Assembly (NCBI GenBank): GCA_963556145.1 | Contig: OY744467.1 | Coordinates: 868,001-932,000 of the forward strand | Origin: Hygrocybe punicea | Lineage: Eukaryota; Basidiomycota; Agaricomycetes; Agaricales; Hygrophoraceae | Length of the DNA: 64,000 bases | Direction: 5' to 3' | Shown: positions 1-11,575 of the stretch, one piece after another | Layout of the letters: each line of letters begins with the position of its first letter | Position numbering within the stretch: the first letter of the stretch is position 1 | The notes under the pieces: model-generated | Databases searched by the model: none | Seen by the model: only the letters and a program-made list of their open reading frames with translations | Told to the model about the DNA's origin: nothing | Translations under genes and position numbers: made by a program

Positions 1-522
1 ACATCGGGGGCAAAGTGTAGTCAGCTGGCGGCAGGAATTTGAGGCAGAGGGTACCTGCCGTACCTTTGCCGAAGAGTGGGTGTCGCCGTTCTGGTTCTCA
101 AAAAGGTGTGTGTGGACTGGCCACTGCTGTTGAAGTAGGCTAGGAAAAAACACGCACTATTTGTCATTATGGGATTGCTGGGTTACATGAACGGAGAGGG
201 GAGGCAAGGAGAGGACTTGTAACAAGACTGCCAAAGAGCGAGAGATGAAAACCGCTAATATTTCCTGTATTTGTAATTTAACTGGATAAATCAATTGGAT
301 TTACCGACTAAAGTAGTAATTTTAAATTATATAAAAGCAAGTAAAATGGTAGAATAAGTTGGGGAAAATGGCGGTTAAAAGCAGGTATTATGAATACTAT
401 TTATATACAGTTGAATGGCAAATAAAATGCCTGCCTTACACCACGCTCAGAAAGGAATACCACATGACCACAAATAACTACCAAAAGCAGACATAATAAG
501 CAAATGCTTCCCGCAGTGGCAT
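1..522. other. Non-coding, nothing recognised
   Basis: AT-rich stretch without a convincing reading frame, repeat or RNA gene. It leads into the TPR remnant. Confidence 0.4.
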
Positions 523-960
523 CCTGCCACTTTCAATCCAGATCTCGCCATGTCCCTCAACAATCTTTCTCTTCGTTTATCTCATCTGGGTCGCCGAGAA
601 GAGGCCATCAAAGCAATTGAGGAGGCAGTCACGCTCTACCAGCAACCTGCTGATGAGCGTCCTGCCACTTTCGAATCCAGTTCTTACTCTGTTCGTCAAT
701 AATCTTTATTCATTTATCTGGTCTTGGGTCACCGAGAAGACGCGTTGAGAGCAATTGAGGAGGCAGTCAACCTACCCCGGCCGCTTGCTGCTGATAGTCC
801 TTCTGCTCTTGTTCCAACCCTTGCTAGGTCCCTTTCGGAACCTCTCTCATTGTTTATCCCTTCTGGGTCACTAAGACGATGCCCAGATAGCACGGGCGGA
901 GGCAGTCGAGCTACTCCAACAAAACTACTCTTTTCATCCCAATTTGCGCAGGGCTCTTCT
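523..960 (+). pseudogene. Decayed TPR-repeat gene fragment
   Basis: Three consecutive degenerate tetratricopeptide units can be read on the plus strand, with spacing of about 126-135 bp (roughly 42-45 residues). The best unit, from about 538, reads MSLNNLSLRLSHLGRREEAI followed by an EEAVTLYQQ-type end. The next two units repeat the LGHREDALRAIEEAV-type core with stops and frameshifts between them. This is the kinesin-light-chain-like TPR array common in Agaricomycete proteins, often with CHAT or NACHT domains, none of which is visible here. No start, no intact frame and no flanking exons are seen, so it is a relic. It stops about 40 bp before the left end of the Plavaka element, which may have inserted beside or into it. 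Confidence 0.6.
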
Positions 961-997
961 TATAATTTTGTCACCTTTTATGTGATGGGGAGATGTC

Positions 998-1035
998 CAT
1001 CGGGAAAAACCCGAGATGCTAATTTTCGATAATAA
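998..1035 (+). repeat. Left terminal inverted repeat of Plavaka element
   Basis: Reverse complement of 9070-9107 with two mismatches in 38 bp. Core CATCGGGAAAAACCC, inner end CTAATTTTCGATAATAA. Confidence 0.85.
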
Positions 1036-1572
1036 CGAGCAATTTTGTCAAATTATTGATTACTTTGATTATATAAATATTTCTTACCCCCCTTTACCAT
1101 AATCTTTCTTTAGAGCTCGTTGTCGGTTATTTTGAGCCTATTACAGGTTATTTTGAGCTTATTACAGAGAATGCTGGTCATTTTACTTATTGCACTCCTT
1201 ATTTCACAGCTAATATTACACGAAAAAAATTATTATTCAGATTAAAAAAGGGTATACATGTATACTAGTAGGTTAAAAAAACAAATAAAGAGAAAACGAG
1301 CGAATAGAGAAAAAGTCCGTGATTATGTACAAGCAGGCGAGCGAGCGACAGCGGAGGGTATGGGAAGCAGGCAGGAAAGGAGAGGAGACAGCAAAACATT
1401 AGTCCAATCACATCAAAACAGTACGACTACTCAATCATGGCACCCATCAATCTACTGCGATGTTGTGGACATCGAGGAGGCTGTCGGCATCTTCTTGGCC
1501 ATTGACTGGCATCGCGGCCCTATCAAACAACTCAGATCTACATGACCAATCGCGTCGAAGTAAGACTAAGCC

Positions 1573-3943
1573 TTACATTACATCCTTGAATAGTTTTGCC
1601 TTGAGGAGATGGTAAGCACGAGGATTGTCCCGCTCGACGGAAGCAAGGAGAGTAATGTGAGCCCCATATACACTCGCAAATGAATTTGCTGAGAAATCGA
1701 TCGCTTGGCGATGACCGGTCCGCCATTCATTGAGGCCAGCATACACCTGTAATGAGGAGTGAGCAAGTGAGAGATTGACAACGGTGTATACATACAGCCG
1801 TTGCAGCTGACGCGATCATCGAGTCTGGTAGCTCGGGATCTGTAAATCCTTCTGCCGTGGGCGTAAACAGATTTTGATTGGCATCAATGATGTCCGAGTT
1901 GCGGTTCACGTAGAAAACGGAAATGACTGTTGTGACAGCGCCATTCTGATATGGGCGGCGTACATCCACTTTCTTGTCCTACAGAAAAGTGAGTACAAAA
2001 TGTGGTTGTAGATCAGTCGGCTTACTGCAAAATCGCACGGGTAAATGTATCGCATTTTACTCAAATACCAGCCCACTTCGTCAGCACAGCCAGCATGAAG
2101 CTTGAATTGGGGAATAACAATTTGCTCGGCAGATGATTTGAGATTGTTCCGAAAAATAGGGATACGCCCATCGAGCTGCTGCTGATTAGCCAAGTGCGAT
2201 TGAGCAGCTGAGTACCTACAATTTTGCCCAGAATAGGAGAATAGTCTTCATCTACCTTCAGACGTTGCCGGATTTTATCATAGCGATGGGCAGCGGGCGC
2301 ATTTTTTGCCTTCAGTTCCTTCGCAGCTTGTAAGAGTGCTTTCTTGTGCCAGACAGCACGGACTGTTGACTTAGGGTAGAAATCAAAGAAACAGATGTTT
2401 GTAATGATGGATGGAATCGCCTTGCGCACGACAGCCTTCACTTCGTGGGGTTGAGCAGTGAGGTTGACCTCACCAGAATGACCGCGAACCAGGCTTGCAT
2501 AAGAAGGCCAATCGGTCGAAACAAGAACTTCGTCGTCGGCATTGAGTACAGCCTTTAACTCGGTGTGAGGGCTGTCCTTATGCACAGCGTTGACTTGTTG
2601 TGAAGGGACCTGCGTGATCATGGTTGTCAGACGTCAAATCACTTGTTTTGACTACAAACCTGGTTCTCGTCCTGAACTCTGATTTGTGCCTGAGCCAGTA
2701 ACCGTTAGTTCCTGTCAATGGAGTGATGGCGTGAATATATTACTCACCTTTCCGGATGCTTTGTTTGATTCTGGGGCCCGGTGGTTGCTGGATTGAAATT
2801 TTTCACGGGTAGCGACATTGCTCACATTGCCAACAGATGTCGCACTGAGGGTTGTCAGAACTGGAGTGGGAGCTGAAGCACCCTTATGGGAACGTCGACC
2901 CTTCAGACTCTCGTCCATCCTTACCCACATTGGGCGCTGAAACAGATCAGACGTAAGTTAGCATCAAACTGGTTCAGAAATTATGTCATACCTCTGATGC
3001 CAGTTTCCGCGATAAGGCCTGACCATCTTGATTGGCAAGGATTTCCAGATCATCGGCCTCGACTTCCTCATCAACACACGAGTCCTGCTCCGAATCACTG
3101 CCATCACCAATATCATTCCAGGCCTGATCTTCCACGCGCAGGTTGGCATTAAGGCTCGCGTTCGAACCCAGCTGAGTGAGATCCATGCCTGGACCTTTAA
3201 GAAGGTGTGTCAATGTTGGACTTCGTGTCAAGTTGAATTCACTCACCTGTCACCAGGCTATCGGGAGCAGTTGGAGCCTGCTGCTCATCATCGGACTCAG
3301 ATGAGTCCACATCGAGCATAGGCTGAGGATGTTTTGCTGGGAAAGGGAAGTTTAAATCAAATAATACCTAAACCAGTCTGCTTACTTGGTAAGGTTGTCG
3401 TAGTCTTTGATGGACCTGAAAACACGTTATGATACATGTTGTTTTTCAACTGGGACAACTTCGAAGGTGTGGGAAAACTCCCTACCTTTCCCCTTCAACT
3501 TCACCGAAGACTCTCCAGCCTGTTGGCGGGGGGCTCGTCCTGCCAGTGCGGGCGCTCTGCCTGTGGGCGCCCCAGCTGACCTCCAGACTATGGAAGGTGA
3601 GTAGGCTCGACAACTTGAACATACCAATTTGGAAATTACTTACGGGCTTTGCTTAGTGCTTTTGTCTTCGCTGGACGAGTAGGACGAGCAGCTAGGCAGT
3701 AACGAAGAGGTGTCCGAATGCTAAGTGAGTAACAGGGATCAATACATGAGTATTCGTTCGCTTACCAATGGCTGTTGTCTCTTCCAGCCGGGGCTTTTTA
3801 CTGCTTGGTAACGGGACATCGACATCAGAATCGACTTCGCAGTGGGCATCAGTGACTTCGAGCCGCTGCTGTCGAGGAGTTGGAGGCGCTGCAGCCTCGT
3901 CATCACTCAACACAGCTTGAAGCTTGCGTCGACCTCTTGCCAT
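1573..3943 (-). CDS. DUF6532 domain protein (transposon cargo)
   Basis: Multi-exon minus-strand gene. The start ATG is at 3941-3943 (MARGRRKLQAVLSDDEAA) and the stop TAA at 1573-1575. I could chain about 12 exons through consensus splice sites: 3943-3766, 3691-3644, 3587-3486, further short exons, and the domain exons at about 2591-2220, 2177-1980, 1966-1800 and 1739-1573. The N-terminal half is disordered, Ser/Thr/Arg-rich and then acidic. The C-terminal half is the DUF6532 region, with the stretch VSTDWPSYASLVRG, the motif AVWHKKALLQAAKEL, and an end in VYGAHITLLASVERDNPRAY. DUF6532 proteins are a large Agaricomycete family of unknown role. The gene lies inside the Plavaka inverted repeats and diverges from the transposase, so it may be an accessory transposition protein or a passenger. 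No frame-breaking lesion was seen. Individual inner exon borders are less certain than the family call. Confidence 0.75.
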
Positions 3944-4704
3944 GATGAATGGGTATCGGATTCGAAGGAGTGTGTTGTTTTTGGGTGGGTAAGTTGGGTT
4001 TTCTCTTTACTGGCTGGGCGCAAAATTCACTGCCCCATTTTATGTTCAGTTTCGGAGCTTTGAAGCCCGTATTGACCGTATCACAGTAAAATTTTCATCA
4101 GTTTCATTGAATGATCTAGACTAAAACAAGTGTTGGCACAGACACCGCGATCTCGATCCCTCTTTCACTTGAACTGGGTTCACTTGTTCAACATTTCCCA
4201 ATGACATGTGTGCTCGTCATTTTGCTGTAGTAGTAGTGCTGATATTCAATAGCACTTGTCTGTTGTCATCTGCCAGCCACTGTCTGTCTTCTACTTTCAC
4301 CACCCTCGTCAATGTACGTATGACTACTCAGCATAAATTTTCGTGATCTTGACAGATTCGGCCCCCTGGTTTTTTCTTCTAGAATTTTCTTCATGCCTCA
4401 CTGTGTGAATACGGCAACTCTGTCTGTCATTTCTACTTTCACCGCCCTCGTCAATGTACGTATGACTACTTAGCGTAAATTTTCGTGATCTTGACAGATT
4501 CGGCCCCCTTGTTTTTTCTTCCAGAATTTTCTTCATGCCTCACTGTTTGACTCTGGTAGAAGTTGGCAATGGTTAGACTGGCCGGCTGCATTTTGCAATG
4601 CCCCTGGTAACTATCCTCATCCACAAACCATATCCGCTGATTCATATTTCCTTTCCAGGCAGATAAACACTCCCCCGCCTTCGCAAACTTGACAACAACG
4701 CTCC
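3944..4704. promoter_or_regulatory. Divergent intergenic region between DUF6532 gene and transposase
   Basis: This 761-bp gap separates two start codons on opposite strands, so both promoters should be here. It contains the 140-bp tandem duplication at 4281-4554. No clear TATA box could be assigned. Confidence 0.4.
4281..4554. repeat. Tandem duplication, period about 140-142 bp, in the divergent promoter
   Basis: Copy one (about 4281-4412) and copy two (about 4421-4554) share the run from TCTACTTTCACC through CTTCATGCCTCACTG with only scattered changes, for example TACTCAGCATAAA against TACTTAGCGTAAA. The two copies lie side by side between the divergent genes and could double binding sites for an element-encoded protein; that role is inference. 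Confidence 0.8.
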
Positions 4705-7700
4705 ATGAGCTTACCTTGCCCTAGCTGCCGCCGATACTTCTCGCATACCGGTTTCACTCTTCATGGTCTCCGCTCATCAAATCAGCAATGCAAAAATGCC
4801 TACCGTGACGCAATCATCGATAAATTCCTCAGTGATTTCGAAGGATCACTGGATGATTCTACACCTGAAAATGACAGCGAAGATGATGCCCAGGCGCAAA
4901 TGGACAACCATCCAGACTTAAATTGGCTGGAGAACAGCGAGCATGAATTTCCTGCGGCAGGGCCTGATCCCTCGGACATCGACACCGATTCCGATGTTGA
5001 CACTGATTTGGACGAAGAGGATATCGAAGAGGATGCTGATATTCTCCCGTTGGATGCTGAAGTTCAGCAGGCACGGTTTCCATCAGTAGAACCTAATCTT
5101 GCAGACGAGCCGGAAGGACCTCCAGTCGAGGGCGAGCTGCCACCCAACAACGACATCTTCATCAAGTCATTCACTCGAGGACAAGCCGGTGCCCCAGTCG
5201 AAAACCGTGATATTCCAGCCCAGCGAAGCTATCAGACCACACTCAATAATCCAGACAACGAATTCGAACCTTTTTCTTCCAAGTTGGACTGGGAATTTGC
5301 CCGGTGGGCAAAATTACAAGGTTCGAGCTCGACAGCTGTCACTGATCTTCTAAAGATTGACGGAGTGAGTGACAATATATCTAAGATATGATATTTTGAA
5401 TGTTTGATGCTGACACTGTTCTATTTAGTTACAAGAACGACTGCAGCTCTCATATAAGAACTCCCGTGAACTTAACAAAATCATCGATACTCAGCTACCG
5501 GGTCGCCCGCGTTTTATTTGCGAGGAAGTCGCCATTGCTGAACGTACATATGAAATTTATCGTCGGGACATCATAGAATGCATTAGATGCTTGTTCGGCG
5601 ACCCTGCATTTGTGCAATACCTTGTCTTTGCACCTGAACGACATTATACTAATCGAAGCAAAACTGTTCGTGTCTACCATGAGATGCATACTGGGCACTG
5701 GTGGTGGGACATGCAGGTGAGTAATGTGGCATATGGATACATGCCATTGCTCATATTGTTATTCAGAAACTCCTCGAACGTCAGAAACCCGGAGCCACAA
5801 TCATCCCACTCATTATATCCACCGACAAGACTCAATTAACACATTTCCGTAACAAGTCGGCATATCCGGTGTACCTAACAATCGGAAATATCCCGAAGGC
5901 AATACGGCGAAAGCCTTCCCAGCACGCCCAATTTCTTGTTGCCTACTTGCCCACAACCAAGTTGGAGCACATGTCCAATAAAGCCTCGAGACGTCGAACA
6001 ATCGCTAACCTCTTCCACTCCTGCATGTGTAGAGTATTCACGCCGCTCGTGCATGCTGGCCTCCATGGCATAATCATGTCTAGTGGTGACGGCGTGAAGC
6101 GTCGCGTTCACCCAATCTTTGCGGCGCACGTTGCCGACTACCAGGATCAAACCCTTGTGACAGGTGTCAAAAGTGGGGAGTGCCCGAAATGCGAAACCCC
6201 TCGTGATGAGATTGGCAGGATCGACACGCCCCTCCAACCGCGTAACCTCGACAAAATTCTTGCAGCGCTTGCCCTGGCTGACAATGATCCGGCTCGATTC
6301 ACGCACGCTTGCCTCGAAGCAGGCATTAAACCTATTTATGAACCATTCTGGGCGCATCTCCCGTTCTTGAATATTTTCAAATCAATCACGCCCGATATTC
6401 TCCACCAAATATTACAGGGAAACCTGAAACACATTCTCGAATGGCTCAAAGCCATTTTTGGAGCAGCAGAACTTGACGCCCGGTGCCAACGACTTCCCCC
6501 GAATCACAATGTTCGACACTTTCTACATGGCATCTGCGAATTGTCAAGGGTGATGGGAAAGGAGCATGATGAGATGTGCCGAATCCTTCTCGGCATCCTT
6601 GTTGACCTTCGGCTACCAGGCAACCGGAATGCTAGTCAACTTATTGGCGCCATTCGAGCAATACTAGACTTTTTCTATTTGGCCCAGTATCCTATCCACA
6701 CCTCTGAGACTCTCACCTCCCTTGAAGACGCCCTCAATCGCTTTCATGCACACAAGGACATTTTCGTTGAGCTACATGTACGCGAGGCCTTCAACATAAC
6801 CAAACTTCACGCACTCCGTCATTATGCCGAAGCAATCAAGCTTTTCGGCACCACTGACAACTACAACACACAAGCCACCGAGCGTTTACATATCGATTAT
6901 ACGAAGGATGCGTATCGCGCAACCAACAGGAAGGACGAATATCCACAGATGACACTCTGGCTAGAACGGAGAGAAAAAATTCATCGTCACACCGATTATG
7001 TTTCTTGGCGAATCACAGACAAACCCGCCAGCAAGAGAGCCTGGCAGTGTGCTAAATTTGAACTTGACCGTTCTGCAAGACTCCCCAAACATCCCACTTC
7101 CAATTCTGTATCACTTGAATCACTTGCGGATGACTACGGTGCAACTTACATCCGCGACGCATTGGCTCGGTTTATCGTTGCCACTAATCACCCAGATTGG
7201 AGCACACGCCATGTCGAGGAAGCCGCACTCGATATATTCCTCCCATTTCAATCTCTTCCCGTTTACCACAAAGTCAAATTCCTTGGCAAGGTCGATGGCA
7301 ATTCAGTCATTGTTGATGCCATACATGCAAAGCCCGCACGACGGCACAAGCGCCGAAACCATGTATTCAAAGGTCGGTTTGACACCGGTATTGTAAATGT
7401 TGGTGGAGGAGGAAACATTGGCGTCACAGGTAATATTTTGTCAGCCTGGGAACGTTGACGGTGTCTTATGTTAGTTTATAGGCTATCGTGTTGTCCAGGT
7501 TCGGGTGATCTTCAAACTGCCTGATGCCGCTATGAAACAATTTTTCCTTCCTCATCTTCGACCACCTCAGCATCTTGCGTACGTAGAATGGTTCTCACCA
7601 TTTCCCAGAGCTCCTGAACCACATCATCTCATGTACAAACTTACTCGCACCGTTCGCAATGGTCAGCGGCTTGCAAGCATTCTCCCGATCCAAGGCTTTC

Positions 7701-7837
7701 GGCGGAGTGTGCATCTTTTTCCAAAATGCGGTCCCTCCATTCCCCGGCACTGGACATCTGACACCGTCTTGGACGAGTGCCCGGCGTTCCTTGTCAGTCC
7801 GTTCAGTGATAGGGATGCATACCTGACAATCCGTTAG
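4705..7837 (+). CDS. Plavaka transposase, four exons, intact
   Basis: Exons 4705-5364, 5429-5716, 5767-7429 and 7482-7837 join in frame (660+288+1663+356 = 2967 nt) to give 988 residues. All introns are GT-AG and about 50-64 bp. The N-terminus has a CPSC-containing zinc-finger-like motif (CPSCRRYFSHTGFTLHG), followed by a long acidic linker. The family landmarks follow in order: PFSSKLDWEFARWAKLQG, LSYKNSRELNKII, FAPERHYTN, IISTDKTQLTHFRNKSAYP, NIPKAIRRKPS, SGDGVKRRVHPIFAAHVADY, GECPKCETP and ITPDILHQILQG. The Asp residues of the ISTDKT and VADY segments are candidates for the catalytic acids, by analogy with CMC transposases. No stop or frameshift occurs. It is paired with a divergent DUF6532 gene and lies inside matching inverted repeats. 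It should catalyse DNA cut-and-paste in the nucleus. Confidence 0.92.
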
Positions 7838-8397
7838 AATGTCTGCGCTGACCTTCAAAATATGGGTGGGTGTCCCGCAACAGTCGCAGACAGGTCTAGA
7901 TATTGACGCAGCTTGCAGACGATTTTACGAGTTGTTATCCAATGCTATGAAGCCACCCTTGCTGGAGATGAGGTCATAAATCGTGTGCTCCAGGTATTCC
8001 ACCCCACCGGAACACACGGCTGCCGTCACCCCCCATCACCCCAGCGCTCTCCAGTCTCTCCCCCTTCCCACTCTTCCCCCACTACCTCTTCGCCAGGCCG
8101 ATCGACCACACTAGCGAGACGCCATCGCCGGCCACTTCCAACTCAAGCCTCGCCAGTCCCATATACGCAGTCGTTAGGAATCTGCACCGGGGATCTCTCC
8201 ACCGTCTCACATTCTTGAAAAGTGCAATCGCAACCTCAAGCTTAGCTTCCAGCAGCGTGGGCTTGTGCAGGGTGCGATGTTGCTGCTGGCCACGTTCACT
8301 GGACACCTGTAAGGACTGCCACCACCGATGACATTTGGCACACCAACAGAACCCACTCTCAAAGCTGGAACCTTCCTCGCAGTTGCGACGGCCCCAC
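7838..8397. other. 3' non-coding part of Plavaka element
   Basis: C-rich DNA after the transposase stop. No supported gene was found in it; short open frames here look like composition effects. Confidence 0.4.
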
Positions 8398-8850
8398 CCC
8401 ACGGTTTTTGATGCCCGGCTGGAAAAAACCCACGGTGCCTCGTCCCCATTGAAGACGAGAGGTCGGGGGGTCCTACGAGAGGTCGAGGGGTCCCAATCCC
8501 TGGCGTTGCTGCCATGTGCCCCCATCCCACCCCCAGTTTTTTTATCACCCAAGCCACACCCTGCCCCCATGGTTTTCGACTACGCCCAACTTGGATAACA
8601 AAATGGTGCCCATTACCGTTGAAAACGAGAGCATGCGGTATCCCAATCCCCCGCGTCGCCGCCATGTGCCCCCTCCCTCACCCCCAGTTTTTTATCACCC
8701 ATGTCCTGCCCCGCAGTTTTCGACTATGCCAAACTTGGATAGGCCCACGGCGACTCATTACTGTTGAAAACGAGATGTCCCAATCCCTTGTGTCGCCACC
8801 ATGGACCCAACCGCGCTCCTACGGTTTTCGATTGCGCCCAACCGACAGTG
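8398..8850. repeat. Degenerate tandem array near right end of Plavaka element
   Basis: About three to four imperfect units of 110-170 bp. Each has the order GGTTTTCGACTAYGCC, CATTACYGTTGAAAACGAGA, TCCCAATCCC, CGCCGCCATGTGCCCC, CCCCAGTTTTTTATCACCC. Units start near 8402, 8571, 8717 and 8821. Sub-terminal arrays of this kind often bind transposase in CACTA-type elements; for this one the role is inference. Confidence 0.75.
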
Positions 8851-9069
8851 TAGGATCCTTCCAAAGCCGTCAGGCCGGCCACTCGGCCACTCCCATCTCT
8901 ATCCGCTTGTATGCCAAGGCGGCCCTCTTGAGTTTGAGACCCTTATTCTCTCACCGCTATGTACAGTAAACTATGGATGTTACTCCATCTCATTTTTGAT
9001 AAGTTACTTGTAATCATGCCAAATAACGTGTGTAAGAATTGGTTATGTCAGTAACGTCTTATTTTGAGT

Positions 9070-9107
9070 TTATTATCGAAAATTAGAATCTGGGGTTTTT
9101 CCCGATG
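9070..9107 (-). repeat. Right terminal inverted repeat of Plavaka element
   Basis: Inverted copy of 998-1035 with two mismatches. Confidence 0.85.
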
Positions 9108-9667
9108 TCCCGACATGTGCATTGCTCTGTCGTGGCAGCCTGAGTATTGCGTCTGGAGGGGCGGAGAACGACTTGATTCTTAGATTCCTACATAGGTTTG
9201 TTCATGCCAATTCCTAGGACCAATACAGTATTTTGTTGATGGGTCACGTCATAAGCACGGCAACCTGGCTTCAAGTTAATGCTAGCTTGGTCTTTAGAGC
9301 CCACCGAAAACATCCTCCGCTCGATTGTCGTGATGAATACGGTTAGTTTGGGCAAGGTTGCGCCTTTCAAAATGCCCACGAAGCCCCATAAACCTTCGAT
9401 TGCAAGAAGCGGCGCCAGAGCAAACTTGTTACACATTATCAAAACTGGTAATCAGACGAACAACCAAAGTGGCCTCAAAGGCTGGAATAAACCCAGCTTT
9501 GATATCGGGCGTCCACAGATTGTGGCCTGTCCACCTCAGGTTCATTCTTAACGTGTTTGACTCTCAACTTCCAGTATGAAGACATTGACAGCTTACCGAC
9601 ATTGACGATGGACTGGAGGTTCCCAGGTAACGCGTGTCCGTTTCATGTTGAACGGGGTCAAGGCTAA
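9108..9667. other. Intergenic, nothing firmly recognised
   Basis: Flank between the Plavaka element and the F-box gene. Short open frames on both strands show no recognisable motif. Confidence 0.35.
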
Positions 9668-9823
9668 TTAATACTCACACGAGAACTTATTGAGTCCACT
9701 CGTGCAGCGTCAGACTCCTTCGGTGCCACCGGTATAAATACGTTTGGAAACGATGAAATAATTGAAGACGCTCGCGCCCACATCGACAAGGAACTGAAGA
9801 TATTATCTGGTGCCGCTTTCGCT

Positions 9824-11425
9824 ATGCAAGACCTCAGATTTCGCCGTAATACGCTCGCCCTCGTTTCACGATTGCCACCCGAAATGTTGTCCGAAATATT
9901 CCTTGTGGTTCGGGCTTTGGCTGGGACCTCGGAAGGGGGAGAAGAGGAAACTATTGTCCGGCCGATGAACTGGATAACAGTCACACATGTCTGTCGCTAC
10001 TGGCGCGAGGTGGCAATCAACTTCCCCACTCTCTGGAACGAGATCGATGTCACGAAGCCACATTGGGCGTTGGAGATGTTAGGACGCTCCAAATTGGCGC
10101 TCCTTGATATCATGGCGTCAATGAACAGGCACCGCGATGACGTTCATCTAGAACGCCTTCTCCTGGTCATGGGTCATATTTCTCGTATCAGAAATCTCCA
10201 CGTCCGGGCATCGTCCCTAGTCGTGAACCAAGTGCTCAAATGTATGAGTACCGCCGCCCCATCCTTGGAATCCCTTTTGCTTGCAAGCGTGTTCGGCTCG
10301 TCAGCCATCCCAGTGTGGATTTTCAACTGCAATGTGCCACGACTGCATCGGCTCAGTGTAGAATACTGTGATGGCTTTTGGCATCTGCCACTACAAAACT
10401 TGACAGAGTTCACGATTCGCTTCCCGCGAAGCGGCTCAATGTCGATCTCTCCTGAGGAATTTCTCCAGAAAATCTCTATGATGCCCCGGCTGGAGACGCT
10501 GTTCGTGATGAATCATTGGAAGTCTCAATATCGTCAGGACACCGCCCCTTCCGCGGACCACGTAGTTGCCTTGCATTCTTTACGCAAGTTGACTGTGATC
10601 AGCGATATCTGTCATTGCGCCCTGTTATTGCGCGGCATCTCTTTCCCCAGCACGGCTTCTGTCAAGGTCCAAGCCGACCCGTGTCCGGAACCGGACATCC
10701 ATCATTCCAGTATATTGTCAGTCCTTCAACAACAATACGGCCATGGAAACAATCGCGATCCATGGATTACCGTGCATATCTCCCTCAATCTATGGGACTA
10801 TGGGTTTCGTTTCCAGGCTTGGACAATATGTTGCAACGATGACGAGATTCTCCAAAATGAGGTGGCCGCACTGGATGTATCCTCAAGGTTCTCTGACCGG
10901 GAGGACGAGGGCATACGCGTAACGAAGGCGCTCTGTTCCTTGAGGCCTCTGGAACAGGTCCGCGTTCTGCGGCTGGAAAACTTTGATCTCCCGCACAGCT
11001 GCGCGATGGAAATCCTGTTGGGCTTCCAAGCCGTGCACACTTTAAGTGTATCGGATGGTCCTGCCTATCCCCTGATACAAGCCTTGATGGCCCACAAGCC
11101 GGAGCCTGGAAACCGGACGCTTCTTTTACCAAACCTCCACACAATGGAGTTCAAAGAAAGTGATTTGGCCACCAACCACTGCGAGATCATGAACAGAAAT
11201 GTGCATCTTCAGGAGTTTCTAATGAAAATTCGTCGGCGGAAAGCGAAGTTGAAGTTGCTGCGTCTTCAGGAGTGCCACCATGTCAGTGAAAGGGACGTAC
11301 AGAGGATGAAGAAGTTGGTGGATGTGGTTGAGTGGGATGGAGTCGAATATGACGATGACGACGATGACGATGACAGTACCGGCGGGCATTTATTTTTTTC
11401 ACGTCAACAATCAGTGGAAATATGA
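9824..11425 (+). CDS. F-box and leucine-rich-repeat-like protein
   Basis: Single open frame of 533 residues. Residues about 11-75 match the basidiomycete F-box pattern: LALVSRLPPEMLSEIF, then WITVTHVCRYWREVA and FPTLWNEIDV. The rest has irregular leucine-rich segments (LRNLHV-like, PRLHRLSVEYC, LHSLRKLTV, VRVLRLENF, LPNLHTMEF, LKLLRLQEC) typical of these SCF substrate receptors. An aspartate run (D8) lies near the C-terminus. The F-box should bind Skp1 in an SCF ubiquitin ligase; the substrate is unknown. The frame is open upstream of the chosen ATG back to a TAA at 9665. That extension (with IDKELKILSGAAF just before the Met) looks like the coiled N-terminus usual in this family. The real gene may therefore start in an unrecognised upstream exon, or have lost its start. 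Confidence 0.85.
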   Translation: MQDLRFRRNTLALVSRLPPEMLSEIFLVVRALAGTSEGGEEETIVRPMNWITVTHVCRYWREVAINFPTLWNEIDVTKPHWALEMLGRSKLALLDIMASMNRHRDDVHLERLLLVMGHISRIRNLHVRASSLVVNQVLKCMSTAAPSLESLLLASVFGSSAIPVWIFNCNVPRLHRLSVEYCDGFWHLPLQNLTEFTIRFPRSGSMSISPEEFLQKISMMPRLETLFVMNHWKSQYRQDTAPSADHVVALHSLRKLTVISDICHCALLLRGISFPSTASVKVQADPCPEPDIHHSSILSVLQQQYGHGNNRDPWITVHISLNLWDYGFRFQAWTICCNDDEILQNEVAALDVSSRFSDREDEGIRVTKALCSLRPLEQVRVLRLENFDLPHSCAMEILLGFQAVHTLSVSDGPAYPLIQALMAHKPEPGNRTLLLPNLHTMEFKESDLATNHCEIMNRNVHLQEFLMKIRRRKAKLKLLRLQECHHVSERDVQRMKKLVDVVEWDGVEYDDDDDDDDSTGGHLFFSRQQSVEI

Positions 11426-11575
11426 ATGCTGTTTCGTCTGTGATACTAATGTGTACTACTGCGTTCCGTGAATCCGACTTGATTGGTGTTGTCAGTCCCT
11501 GTCGATATTTCAATGGCCAGACTTGTCTAAGAATTTTGAAAGTATTGCAGATACATCATATACATTAGGTTCCTC

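Larger units (their letters stand above)
998..9107 (+). mobile_element. Plavaka-class DNA transposon with DUF6532 cargo
   Basis: The element is bounded by 38-bp inverted repeats at 998-1035 and 9070-9107 that match at 36 of 38 positions and begin CATCGGGAAAAACCC. The 2 bp outside each end read TC on both sides, which fits the 2-3 bp duplications of the CACTA/CMC group but is weak evidence. Inside lie a spliced Plavaka transposase (4705-7837, plus) and a DUF6532-type gene (1573-3943, minus), divergently arranged around about 760 bp. The sub-terminal zone has the motif TTATTTTGAG at about 1130, 1152 and 9061. A degenerate tandem array (8398-8850) sits near the right end. Both genes are open, so the element may be autonomous. 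Plavaka and its spread in Agaricomycetes are known; the inclusion of DUF6532 inside the inverted ends is read from this sequence. Confidence 0.82.

Noticed and set aside
1258..1545. Plus-strand frame of 95 codons left of the DUF6532 gene
   Set aside because: Lys/Arg-rich start from AT-rich DNA, no family resemblance, lies in the Plavaka sub-terminal zone.
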